This document shows, one piece after another, positions 49,101-60,689 of a DNA stretch of 64,000 nt (its first letter is position 1; every line of letters starts with the position of its first letter). Position numbers and translations under genes: made by a program. Source of the DNA: Porodaedalea pini. Lineage: Eukaryota; Basidiomycota; Agaricomycetes; Hymenochaetales; Hymenochaetaceae. Location of the stretch: the NCBI GenBank assembly GCA_002794775.1, contig NBAY01000108.1:1-64000 (forward strand), written 5' to 3'. The notes beneath the pieces were generated by a model. It worked only from the letters and a program-made list of their open reading frames with translations. It searched no databases and had not been told where the DNA came from.

Positions 49101-49573
49101 AAGCCCTAACATGTAAAATTATGAATAATAAAAGTAAAGAAACAAAGGAAAAAAGGTGAGCCAGCATTTTGTATTCTATAGGCTAGAATTGCGCGTGCGT
49201 ACTCCGTTGAGTTGTCGCCTCCACTACTGAGTTTCCTAGGTTATGTTTGTATATGCGTGTGCCGCAGCCATGCGAGTTTGACGATGCGTCAGGACAAGAC
49301 TAGGCCCTGTGGACGATGGTCAAAGTTGAGAGCGATCGCTGTAGGTTGCACGACTGGTTCAGATGCGCACAGTGATGAAAGAAGGGCACGTAAGGCTGAG
49401 TAGTGCAGGTGCACGAAGTCTGTGATCATCACGACTAGCCCTAAACACGTAGCACGTGATGCTCGCCTTTCGGACCCGGCAGCTGCAAGAGTCACTCCTT
49501 GTCAGTCTGTGTTACATCGAAAACTGCCCAAGAAAGTCCGACAGCCCTCTCCTTATTCTCTCCAAGACTCTGC
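49101..49573. other. Gap before the F-box gene
   Basis: No gene seen. Presumably the promoter of the following F-box gene. Confidence 0.4.
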
Positions 49574-50966
49574 ATGAGCATCCACCATACAATGGCGATG
49601 AGCATGTCTGACCCGCAATCGCTAGACCAGCTTGTCAATACTCTCGCTAGTCTGGAGGAACTTTTGAAGGAAAGCACGCTGACCGGTCAGTTTTGGCCCG
49701 GTGGAGAGTTCGGTGATACAGAGAGGTGAGCATAGTTTCCAATGTCAAACCGAGTTCCGTACAATCGCTTATGCAACATGACAGCTGCCTTCAGTCAAGG
49801 AACAAATTCGAGGATAGCTACAGGTTGCTGCAACGCCTGAAGGACTTCCACAATGTTTTGGCTTCGCTACGGAACGTCGTGGGAGCTAAGATTCCAGAAA
49901 TGCAGGAGGCACTCCTTCCGTCTTCCCGCCATCACGGCCTCAGGTCACTCCCACACGAGATCTTCTGTCACATAATCGATTTGCTTTGTGCCGAGAGTAA
50001 GGAATGTGGATTCCACGAAACGAAACTGCTCACTAAGCAACTTTCGAGTGTCTCGAAAATGTTTCGAGCAGGCGTTTTGAGCACTTTATCACTCTGGACG
50101 ACGATAGACAACGGGTATTGCCTCAATGACGGGTTCGACGTTCGCATTGCACGGAGCAAAAATGCACCGCTCACAGTAGACGTTCACCTGGAGGATGACA
50201 CGGATTGGGAGAAAATCCTCGCATTGACGTTGCCCTTTGTAGACCATTGGCAGCACCTTAAGGCCGTCCTCCATCGACGTGCGACTGTAACGAGGAGTTT
50301 TCCTTGCGTCGAGTTTCCATCCTTAGAAACTGTATACCTAACCTTCGATGCTACAGATGGCTGCGATGCGTTCTTTGCGGAATGGACGTTCCCAAATGTC
50401 CAAACGTTGAGCCTGTTTGATGCGATTCCTCCTCCAGGCCTTTTCTGTCACTTGACTGTATTCGAGTTCGTGTCATGGACATAGGCGATGACTCCAGTGT
50501 CATTTTTTTACGGAGACTCATGGAGTTCCTTAGACCTATGCACTGCCTTCAAAAGCTCTCTCTCGACATGACCGGTATTGGCAATCCATCGTCCAGTGAT
50601 TTATCTATTGTTGAACTCCCCAGTGTCACCACATTCGCCATCTGGAACGATAATCAGGACTGGGATGATGAGGCTCGACACTCAGCCTTCTCTCTTGGCC
50701 AGATAGTCAAATCATTAAAGATGCCAAAGGTCCAGGAGTTCCGCCTTGGCGTCTTATTTGCGTTTGGAGATATCCTTTATTGGATCGCGTCATTTTCCTC
50801 AGACAGAGAATCCCTCCGGGTCGTGTCATCCCTCTCTCTCACGACAACTTATGGCCTCGATGAATCCTCTATGGCTCGCTTTTTTGCATTATTTCCGAAC
50901 ATTAAAAAATTGGAAATCGATATCCAGGACTTGCTTCCACGTTGGACCGTCTTGATTCCAAGTTGA
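49574..50966 (+). pseudogene. F-box-like protein, frameshifted
   Basis: Exon 1 49574-49725 (MSIHHTMAMSMSD, then a helical LDQLVNTLASLEELLKE) splices through a 59 nt intron to exon 2 at 49785. Exon 2 encodes a coiled coil, then the F-box core LRSLPHEIFCHIIDLLC and a typical tail (SVSKMFRAGVLSTLSLWTTID). The frame ends at TAG 50482-50484 after VFEFVSWT. The next frame, from ~50475 to 50966, continues the same family (VIFLRRLMEFLRPMHCLQ, then LSLDM and further beta/alpha repeats). No intron of credible size joins them; only a 32 nt candidate exists. I call it a probable frameshift. Role would be SCF substrate recruitment. Confidence 0.6.
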
Positions 50967-51519
50967 ACCTGAATCGACTTCGCTCGCTTGTTCTGAATCG
51001 AAAAATATGACTATGACTGAGATGATGATTTTGGGGATTTAGAGGATAAATTGTGTAAGCTCACGACTTACCCTAGGGACCTCGATTTGTCTTTCAAAGA
51101 GGGGAATCCGGACGTCCTAGAAGATGATAACATGTACTTTGACGTTTATGCTAGCTGTTGCGAGCGCGGTACATGTTATTATTAATAATTCCAGCGTAGT
51201 TTTGTACTGATATACTAAGGATCTTTTGAGTTGCGTTAGTATCGTTGTTGTAATTATGATGGTGTCTTGCAGAGTGTCCATAGGTATTCGAATAGTGAGA
51301 AGCTCGATTTGAGCAAACGCTTTGTACTGCAATTTAAAATCGATTTTATGTTTATGTAACACCTTCCAATTCTGGACATGGCCATTGTCCTTTGTCTTTC
51401 TCCGTCGCGACGAACCACCTTTAAGCTTGTTATTGTTCTCCTGCGCAGTTCGTGGTCAAAAATGAGGCCTCTCACAGCTTACTTTCCTACTCTCACCTTT
51501 CCTTTCTGCGCTGTGCGCC
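50967..51519. other. Intergenic, no gene seen
   Basis: 3' flank of the F-box gene and promoter side of the receptor-like gene. Nothing recognised. Confidence 0.4.
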
Positions 51520-54500
51520 ATGTTCGCTAGCGCTCTTGCTTTTCTTTCGATTTTAGGCGCGTCCGTCGCCGCCCAAGACACCGCGTCAGTCGTGTGCATT
51601 GCTGGGCAATGCGTGCAGGGCTTTACAGACCTAACTTGTGAGTTTCGTGCATTCGTTTAAGGACGTGCCAATTCATATCCTTCGCACAGTGGGGGCGACG
51701 TTGAGCGCGTCAGGCGAGTCGACGAACCTGCTTTTGCTTCCGGGACAATACACCGAGTCGACGAACCCTGAGTTGCTACACTCCGTCCTCACCACGAGCT
51801 CAGCCACCGTCGCAGGCTCAGCAGGGTTCACAAATAGCAGCAGCATCTCTCTGCCACTTTCAATCCAACTTCAGCCAGGTCTCGCGTTCTATAAGTCTTC
51901 AAACTACTCTGGCTCGGCGGACTATATTGCGCTCCCCACAACCGCTAACGCATCGAACGTGACGACTACTTTCGATGCGGGTTCTTTTATGCTCTCTTCG
52001 AACACGTGGGCTGAGATATCGTCATCAAGCGGCAGGACCATCTTGTGGGATGCATCCCCGGACGTGTCACAATTACCCGGCTCTCTAGCTGGTCTCACAC
52101 TTTCGCAGCTCCAAAGCAGCTCATGCAGCACTGCCTGCGCGAGTGGCGGAGTCTGCACCTCGCAGGGATCATGTGCGTGTCTTCCTGGATTTACGGGATC
52201 TTCATGCGAGGCATGCGACTCCGGCTTTTTTGGTGCCGAGTGCCAGGCATGTCCGAGCGACTGCGAGACTTGCGACGATGGGATCAACGGATCAGGGGCC
52301 TGTTTAAAAGTGCAGGGTGAGAGTCAGAACTGCAACTGCTTAAACGGTCTATGCGCGAGCGACGGTTCATGCGCGTGCAATGCGGGATGGGTGGATAGCT
52401 CGAATGGGACCAAGTGCGCTTCGTGTGCAGATGGGTTTTTCTTGAGTGATGACGGGTCATGTAAAGGCAAGTGGTCAACTATCTTCAGCATTTTTCTCAT
52501 TATGCTGACATGTCTCCAGTCTGTGAGCTTGGATGCTCGTCGTGTGCGACGTCAACGGGAACTTGCACTGCTTGCAAGAGCGGGTTCACCCTTTCGTCGA
52601 CAGACTCGACGAAATGCAACCCTCCATCATCTTCGACGAGCACTGGTACCGTCTGTCCAGATGGATCATTTTCTAATGGTACGGCCTGTGCGCCATGCAA
52701 CTCGCTCTGCAGCACATGCACTGGGTCGACGAGCAATGACTGCATCGTCTGCGGCACGGGCCGGTATCAGTTCAACGGTACCTGCGTGGAGGTCGACTCC
52801 TCTGGTGTATGTCAGACAGGCCTTACCAGCGGGACGGGCCTCGTCGCAGACAACAACAAGAAGGAGTGCGAAGCGTGTCCCGAGAAGTGTACAGCGTGCG
52901 GGATCCCGTCGTTCAGCGTCGCGAGCACGATCGACCAAGCAAACTGCACAGCCTGCCTACCAGGATTCGTACTCAGCAACGGCCAATGCGTCGAGAGTTG
53001 TCCGACCGGGTCGTTCTTGGATCCGAAGGACAATGTGACGTGCTCCGCTTGCGACTCGTCCTGCAGTACTTGCGCAGGCTCTCCGACGTTTTGCCTAACC
53101 TGTGCGAACAACCTTCTCGCGTCTGGTGGCTCTTGCGTGTCCTCCTGTCCATCAAACACCTTCTCATCCTCCGGCGCATGCCTGCCATGCCATCCAGACT
53201 GTGGGACGTGTTCTGGAGCATCGTTCAGCCAATGCTCGACTTGTGCGTCTAGTCGCCCCGTACTGTCGAGCGGTCGCTGCCTCCCTACATGCAGTAAAGC
53301 TGACTTCTTCGACTCCTCGAGCGGGACATGCGAGAGCTGTGATAGCTCCTGCGCAAGCTGCAGCGCCTCGGGGAGCTCGAGCTGTCTCAGCTGCGCAGAT
53401 GGGAACAGCGTGCTCCGCAACGGCAAGTGCGTCACAGCTACGTGCGAAAGCAACACTTCTGTCGTTAGTGGGCTCGGTGCATGTCTCAGCGATCTTGTGG
53501 CCATTCCGCAGGTGTCTGCATCCGGATCCGCGAGTGCGTCGGGAGTGCTACCGAGTATCACCGGCATCAGCTCGCCGACGGTAGACGATAATGGTGGCTC
53601 ACACCTGGCATGGTGGGAGATCCTCCTCATGACGCTCGGCTGCGCATTCATCGTACTATGCATCTTGCTGTGCTGGCGCCGCCGCGCTCGGAAACGGCGT
53701 GCTGCGCAGACGCAGGAGTTTGCACGAGCTAAACGTTTGGACGATAAGCTCTCGTGGCGCGAGCGCGTAGTACGTTTTGGCGAACGCTTGTTCGGGCACA
53801 CGATTGGGGAACGTGCACTAGGGTTGAGGAAACGTGGAATGACAGGGCCTATTGCTCTTGAAGAGGTAGAGGGCGACAAGACCAAAGGCCCAGAGCGGAT
53901 GCGGGAGCTAGAAGAAGCAAGGTACGAGCGCGATATAGACAAACTGCTCGACGGATATGTATATTCACGCCATTCGCGTACGCCGACGCTCAACACGTAC
54001 GATAACCGCTCTGGCTACGTCGGGCCCGTTCCGCGGCACCACGCCGACGCAAAGTCCAAGTCCGCAAAGTCTAGCCGACGCGAACGACACCGTGACCTCG
54101 ATCTCAACACAATGTCCGACGAGTCAATGTACACGTACCTCACTGGCCAGCCACGACGTGCGGCCGACGCGCGTCAGCCAGTACGTGCCGGACCGATACC
54201 GACATCCCGTCTCACCGCACTTGACACGGACGCTCGTGATCTTGACCGTAAACCTCTTCATCTCGATCGGGGTCGCTTGGCTTCGCGCTTCTCCGCCTCA
54301 TCGTATACAGCGTCGAGTTATGGGTCTCTGATTGACCGACGAGGACACAGCCCTGGTTCTAGCAGCTCGCGGGCGCCGACACCAGCGGAAGAGTACGCGC
54401 TGTCTGTGCTTGGACGTGAACGGAGTCCTGCAGGCCGTGGCCCTGTGGTGGATTATGGTTTGATTGACATCGATGGCCCGAAGGAGCATGGGCGTGGCGA

Positions 54501-54564
54501 GTACTTGCTGCGTCCGACGCACACTGGGGCGAGCGCCGCTTCGCGTAATCCTTTCCGCCGATGA
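51520..54564 (+). CDS. Furin/EGF-repeat receptor-like type I membrane protein
   Basis: Three exons, 51520-51637, 51690-52466 and 52520-54564, 979 residues. A signal peptide (MFASALAFLSILGASVAAQ) is followed by a ~150-residue Ser/Thr-rich domain that may be beta-rich. Then come ~400 residues of cysteine repeats: one EGF-like module (CASGGVCTSQGSCACLPGF), and many furin-like/growth-factor-receptor units of the C-x2-C, CSTC, CSTCASSRP type. A membrane helix follows at ~664-684 (ILLMTLGCAFIVLCILLCW) with a basic stop-transfer RRRARKRR. A ~290-residue cytoplasmic tail is rich in Arg, Asp and Ser. Intron 2 uses a GC donor (AAAG then GCAAGT), forced by frame. Basidiomycetes have such proteins, but their ligand and role are unknown. 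No kinase domain is present. Confidence 0.88.
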
Positions 54565-55568
54565 ACTTCGCAGCTCGCTCGGGATAATGTGCACGCATGT
54601 CTTTATACTCTTCCACACTTTAGACTTCTGGCTGCCTATGGACCGTCTCCATGCATTTTTGATTATCTGTAAACCTGCATGTCGAACAATCTCGGCCTAC
54701 GCTTACTTTTACCATTCCTTATTCCCTCAATCTTTCCTCTCCGCCTGTCCGTTACTGGAAGAGTCGGTACATAGTGCTTATAATTCGCACCGTTCAACTC
54801 GCTTCACTTGTTCGATACATAGTATACTGCAGACCCCGTCCTATTTGTCCGCGCCGCATGGGCGATGCTCTGGGTAATATACAAAGATGTAAAAAGCTTT
54901 CCATTCCATGGCTCTGCAGAAGTCGTATGTGATGAAGAGCGCATCTCGTTTGTACATGTACTGTTTCTCGAGACAATGAGAAGCTACGCATTGCAGGGCT
55001 AAGACTCCAGCAAAAGTAGATAAGGGGGAGTAAGGTAAACCTGCGCTTAAATCTTCTACGTACGATACGTTCTGGACGCATGAAATGGCATGTTATCTAT
55101 GAACGTAGAAGTCAGTTTGTTTTCTGAAGACTTAGATTAACTAATCCGACCGAGTTCCGCATCATAGCATTCCATGTCGTGCTACACTCTAGCCACCTGT
55201 TTGCGTCGATTCAATGCGGAACTTCGCGAGAATAGTCGTATTTACAGGTGTGGATCTACAAGTAATATTAATCCCGGTCAAAAATTGCATCAAAAAATCT
55301 TCCAACTGACCAGAAGCAACCGTGCTCTGTCTCGCCTACGCCATCGCACTTCAGCTTCTCAAATGCAGCGAAAAAGAGATACAAAGCCTTGGAATTGAGC
55401 ATCATTGCCGCCATCCTAGGCCGAAAAGAAGGTTAAGCCCGTCAAATAGAGCAAGTATGAAAGGCGTATTGCTAGACTGCTTCGTCAGTTTTTCGAGTGG
55501 TGCTGTGAGTCAAAGCTATCGTGGAATCTAACTTCTTATGTTGTCTGACTGCATTACTTTCAGCCCTA
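54565..55568. other. Intergenic, no gene seen
   Basis: 3' flank of the receptor-like gene. No supported reading frame. Confidence 0.45.
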
Positions 55569-56085
55569 CTGTGACTGTATGCGACCTGCATTATTACTTC
55601 CCGAGGGTCAATCCAAGACTAGAGGCTCGCAATGATGGTATATAGCATTCAACAGACGTCATTTATACTGAAGAGGAATATAAATGTTGGGTATCAGAAA
55701 GTGGTTGGAAAGTATACGAAACGAGCGACTCGATGATAGAATGGAAATAGTCAATCTGAGCTTCGTTCATTGCTGGAAGCTATGAAAGGAAAAAAAAGGA
55801 GGGGGAGGCATGCTAACCTGGTGTCTCCGTGCACTCTTTCCTTAGGCTGATGTGTATGTCCGACGCCATTAACGAGTTGTTGCATTTATCTGCCTGAATT
55901 ACTGGTAGTGCTACTGTATCTGTACATTGCCTGCTAAATAACTTCCGAGGTCAATGCGAGACTAGAGGTTTGCAATGTTGTTTCCTAGCGTGCAGCACAT
56001 ATCGTTTGTTATGAACGTACATGAAAAAAAAAACGTTAGGTATCAGAAAGTGGACTGGCAGTATACGAAACGAGTGATAGGCCTT
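55569..56085. repeat. Two diverged direct repeats (~345 bp period)
   Basis: 55569-55730 and 55912-56085 share order and sequence: ACTTCC, CGAGG, TCAAT, GACTAGAGG, then GTATCAGAAAGTGG and AGTATACGAAACGAG. They lie just downstream of the P450 gene on the minus strand and may be duplicated 3' flank. No coding content. Confidence 0.6.
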
Positions 56086-56095
56086 ATGCGTTCCG

Positions 56096-58335
56096 TCAGA
56101 GTCTGGACGTCAGCACAACTGGTAACGGGCCCGTCTTCATCAAGGACAAGTTCTCCAGTTTCTCATCCCACTCGCACGCGTCGTATCCTGGTGCGAAACG
56201 AATCTCAAAACGCTGCATCAGCATTGCAACGACCATACGCATCTCAAGAAGCGCGAGATTCCGGCCCACGCAGTTCGCCGGCCCATATGAGAACGGGTTG
56301 AACGCAGTTGCTTCAGTCTTGAATGTAATCCCTGAGTTGCGTGTTTTCCCTGCTGCTGCATTGCCGCTGTTCACAGCTAAGTTGCTGCTAACATGAAGCC
56401 AGCGTTCTGGAATAAACTCGTCCGGAAAAGGTGAGAAGTAGCGCGGATCACGGTGCATCGCATACGGGGGGACGATAACTGCTGTGCCCTCGGGTAGAAA
56501 GCTTCGTAGGCCAGAAGTCGGTCAACGTGGCAAACAAAGCTCCAAGAAAGAAACCTCACTCGTTGCCGATCCACTTTCCGCCGCTTCCTTTCTCCGGTGC
56601 ACGCTGCAGCTCAGTTGGAAGTGGGGGCCAAGCCGAAGAGTCTCATTTCTAAAAAAAAGTCAGTCTCGAGAATCATATAAGTTTTTCATGCGTACATTAC
56701 AGCGTTGAGGAAAGGCAGATCTTTTGCGAGCTTCGACGATTCAAAGGGGTCTCCTTCGTCAAGAGGAAACGCGGCATTGACCTCCTCTTGCAAGCGTTCA
56801 TAATAAGCAGGATGTGAGAGTAGAAAGAAAAATAGTTCGCTCAGGACGGTGGACGTGGTATCCGATCCAGCAACAATGATCAAAGATCCGTTGGACAGGA
56901 TTTCTTGGTCAGACAGATGCTCTTTTGCAACGCCTGCTTCGTCAAGCTAGTAGCGGTCGGAGGTTAGCTCTAGCTTTACTTCATTGTAAATAGGATATTC
57001 GCCCTTACAAGGTAGTAATAAAGATCCTTGATGGTCGATCCATTCTCTTTGCGCTTCCTCGCATATTCCCAGCAGAAGTTTCGACGGAATTTGGTATTGT
57101 TCGCAATGAGAGGAAGTTGGAGTATGAATTGAGATGCCCAAGGAAGTTGTAAGAGCATTGTCCCAATCCTAGTGATAATGTTCAGTTTCGCCATGCAGAC
57201 ATCTGCATGTGTGCAGACTCGCCTTGCACTCGATCCTCGACCAGCACTAAACCCAGTCTTGTCGCCACCATCTTTCATCATTTCAAACCCTCCACCAAAG
57301 CTAACAATAGCGTCAGTAACAAAATGTGTGATTTAATTTCAGCGAGCTTACGCCATGTCACCCATGAAATCAAACCTAGTTTAGAGATCAGTTACTCTGT
57401 TGAAGGGCAGAAGATAGGATAAGGCATACGCAAAATACTTTATCCACTCCGCCAGATTCACCGAGATCGCACCACCACTCTCTTTTGGGCTCGACCTCTT
57501 CTTCAGCTCATCCGCCAACTGCGACACGCGCCGCGTCAAGAGTGGTTCGAAGTCCCTTATGCTTTCCGTACTGAAAGCGCGATTCCATGGTTTCCTTTGA
57601 CGAGCGTGCTCACGCGGATCGCGGATGCTGATAAGGTTACGTGGTGCACCTGGCCCTCTCCGGGCGTCCCACACTAGGAAACCACGCGCGTGGTCAACTA
57701 CAAGTAAAATTATGAGGAAGAAAAGAGAAAATTGGCGCACTCGGTCCCTTTGGCATGCCGCTTGCGCCTAGGATGTCTGGTATTGCGTTGACGTCTGTCA
57801 CTGAGAGCTCGTTGGGACCTAGGAGAAGCACATGAGAGACGATACACGTATAAATGCCTTTGTGGTACGTACCGATACGGACATACGGTCCATATTTCGC
57901 GTGCAGTTCTTTGAGATACACATGACTTTTTCCTTGAGACATGACGAAGGTTCCCCAAAGCTTTGACACTTTCACGAGCAGAGGGCCAGGGTACTTCGAG
58001 AGCGGATGAAAGGGAGAGAGGCGGTACGTGATTATCGAACTCAGCAAAGTTCCATAGAAGATGCAGAATGAAACAAAGATGGCGAGTGGGAAGGAAGAGA
58101 AATGTGATGAAAGCAGGTAGGCTGGAAAGCAAGGGACGACGCCGAGCAAAATGAAGGTCCCTGAGAATGTTGCAACAGCGAGATCCTGTGTCTTGTAGAC
58201 AAGATGAACCATCTACAGAATAATGAGTATACTGGTTTAACGTGGCATGCCAGTTCGACGTACCAAACTGCAGAGAATGTTAACAACAATCGCATCTCGA
58301 AACGAGAGCATCGCTAGCGAAAGGTAGACGGGCAT
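56096..58335 (-). pseudogene. Cytochrome P450, paralogue 1, with a 1 nt deletion
   Basis: Membrane-bound heme monooxygenase of the basidiomycete high-nitrogen-upregulated type. Ten exons fit: 58335-58264, 58212-57873, 57818-57741, 57697-57430, 57375-57352, 57300-57223, 57168-57009, 56946-56696, 56648-56560 and 56501-56096. Hydrophobic N-terminus, KYPGPLLVK, I-helix AGSDTTS, NETLRLG and heme loop FSYGPANCVGR are present. Exon 9 is 89 nt where paralogue 2 has 90. The loss lies in the G run at 56623-56627 and moves the frame so that translation stops at 56377, before the heme cysteine. Total length is one nucleotide short of 589 codons. Intron 6 has a GC donor. It is either a recent pseudogene or an assembly error in a homopolymer. 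Confidence 0.82.
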
Positions 58336-58774
58336 AGCTATCACCCTAGGTATTCAGATAGTGTTTGGAGCTTATCACCTATTGTCAATGACTTGACACT
58401 CTTATATACTTCGATGGGGCTCCCTATCACTGTACGAGCGCTGACTCGGGGCCGTGCGGGTAAATGGACTTTGACCATGACTTTTAAATCTAAGTGCTGA
58501 TTGGTCCTTGGACTACATACATCGTTTCATGTACAAGGTGTTCTGACTCACGTTACATTCAAGTGATCTGGTGCTGTGGTAGAAGACTTAAGAGTACTAG
58601 TAATATTAATGAAGTGTAACCGTAAGCAGCGGAATATATTATCGACTTCTATATTCGTGGGAATATCTGCACGCGGTGGTTCTTGTTGCAAGTCAAGGGC
58701 TGTTGGCGTTCACAACTTTCTTCCTGACTCCCACCTCCGTGCCTTTGCTGACAGTCATCCAGTTCATCAGGACA
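58336..58774. other. Divergent promoter region
   Basis: 439 bp shared upstream region of P450 paralogue 1 (minus) and the PARP-type zinc-finger gene (plus). No coding frame is supported. Confidence 0.5.
58402..58409 (-). promoter_or_regulatory. Probable TATA box of P450 paralogue 1
   Basis: TATATAA on the minus strand about 70 nt upstream of the start codon. Motif and spacing only. Confidence 0.4.
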
Positions 58775-60348
58775 ATGTCTGACGTTGAAGGCGGTGAAAA
58801 GAAAAGTGGCTACAGGCTTGAGATTGCCCCTTCAGCCAGGTCACAATGCAAAGGTTCGTCTTTCCATTGTCCTTCTCGTCTAGTCGACGGACGCGGCGCT
58901 AAAACACTCATTCAAACTCCTTCAGGTCCTAAACCATGCAAAGGTGAATGCTTGCATCATATGGCGCGTGAGCCAGCGCGATGAACGCGACTTTCTGACA
59001 TCATTGACCAGGTACGAAAATCGCGAAGGGCGAGCTGCGTATGGGGTCGGTCGTTGATTTTCGAGGGAACACATCGTTGTATGTATTTATGTCTCTCTTC
59101 TGCGAAGGGATTTGTTCTGAGACCAGGTTCAACTAGTGCCTGGCGTCACTGGGGCTGCGTTACAGAGCGCATCATCAAGAACATGAAGGCAGCGTTCGAA
59201 GATCCTTCGGAGCTCGACGGTTTCGAGGATCTACCCAAAGAAGATCAGGAGCGAGTTGTGAAAGCATACGAAGTGGGTCATGTCGCCGAAGAAGACATCC
59301 CTGAGACTGCGCGCAAGCCTGAGGGTGAGGAGGACGAAGACGAAGACGAAAAGAAGCCAGCTAAGAAGACACCGGCGAAGAAAAGGGCAAGGGTTAGTGC
59401 TTATACTGTGCCAAATGCACAGCATTCTGATGATTTACTTATGAACGCTGAAGGATGATGAGGACGGGGAGGATGAGAAGGATGAGAAGCCAAAAAAGAA
59501 AGCGGCTCCTCGCAAACGCGCCAAGGTTCGCGTGATTCTTCGTCGATCTTCATCGTTGTCTCACCTTTTCTCCACAGAAAGCTGATGCTGAGGACGGTGA
59601 CGATGATGAGGAAGAAAAGCCAAAGAAGAAGGCTGCGCCACGCAAACGTGCTGCCAAGGTTTGTCGTACTGAACTAGTGCAATAAAGCCAGATTAGCTCA
59701 TCTTCCCATTCTCTTGAAAGAAGGTCGATGAAGATGGAGATGGAGACAAGGCACCAGCAAAGCCAGCTGCGAAACGTGGTCGCAAGAAAGCAGAATCCAA
59801 GGTACTTTATATGTTCTTTGGTTCTCATCGTTCGACGCTTAATCTGTTCAATAGCCTGCGGACGATGTCGACGAATTGGATGACGATGAAGAGCCGGCGC
59901 CAAAGAAGCGTGCAGCTCCGAAGAAGACAACAGCCACAAAGGGCAATGCAACTGCCAAGGCCAAAGCGAAGAAGGCATGTCTTCGCGGTCAGTTTTATTG
60001 ACCAATGAACTTACCAATAATACTGTTTAGGCCGATGCGGATGAGTCGGGCGAAGACTTTGGCGCAGATCTGGATAAGGTATCTGGCGATGAGGAGGACG
60101 AGGAGGACGAGCAGAAAAAGCCTAAGAAGGTATGTCTCAAGGCGTTTGATTGAATGACGGTGTCACTGACTTCACTGCGGGCGAAGGCAAAGGCGATAAA
60201 GGCCGCTTCTAAGCCCACATCCAAGGCCAAACCGGCCTCTAAAGCTAAGCCTGCATCGAAGGCTAAACCCACGTCCAAGAAACCAGCGAGTCAAAAGGTG
60301 AAGAAGACTGAGGAGCTCACGGAGGAGGATGGTGAGGAAGATGAGTGA
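58775..60348 (+). CDS. PARP-type zinc-finger protein with repetitive acidic/basic tail
   Basis: Ten exons give 342 residues: 58775-58853, 58926-58943, 59012-59075, 59137-59392, 59454-59525, 59578-59658, 59724-59801, 59855-59974, 60031-60129 and 60187-60348. Residues ~11-75 form one PARP-type zinc finger (SGYRLEIAPSARSQCKG, PKPCKGTKIAKGELRMG, AWRHWGCVT), with likely ligands Cys25, Cys31, His58 and Cys61. Such fingers bind DNA breaks. There is no ADP-ribosyltransferase domain. The tail alternates acidic clusters with Lys/Arg/Pro/Ala blocks (PKKKAAPRKRAK), one module per in-phase exon. It ends in KAKPASKAKPT repeats and an acidic terminus, which resembles histone-H1-like or chromatin-binding tails. 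Exon 2 is 18 nt. The intron after 59974 has a GC donor. Probably nuclear. Confidence 0.88.
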
Positions 60349-60689
60349 GCGAAGCGAGGAGAGTAGTCCGATACCAAAATTCGCCCCGTTATATGAACAT
60401 TTTCATATGTTCTGTTCACCTCGTCTGTTTCTTGCTACGAGTGCGAAACCCGGTACCACTTCAGAACTTTACGACACCATCCTAATCCTTGCGAACAATA
60501 TGCTTTTCTGTGATTCGATGTTCGTCCTTGCTTTTGCTTCGTCTAGCGATACCGTGTTTTTTCGTCTTGCTGTTCCGCATGTTGATAATTCAAAGAACAT
60601 TGTCGAAGTCTCATGATTGACTAATGTACGGCATAAGGGAACGCTTAATTTATTCTTGCTATTGTAAATACATCGCTCTCGAGTGATGC
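60349..60689. other. Convergent 3' flanks
   Basis: 341 bp between the stops of the zinc-finger gene and P450 paralogue 2. No gene seen. Confidence 0.45.
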
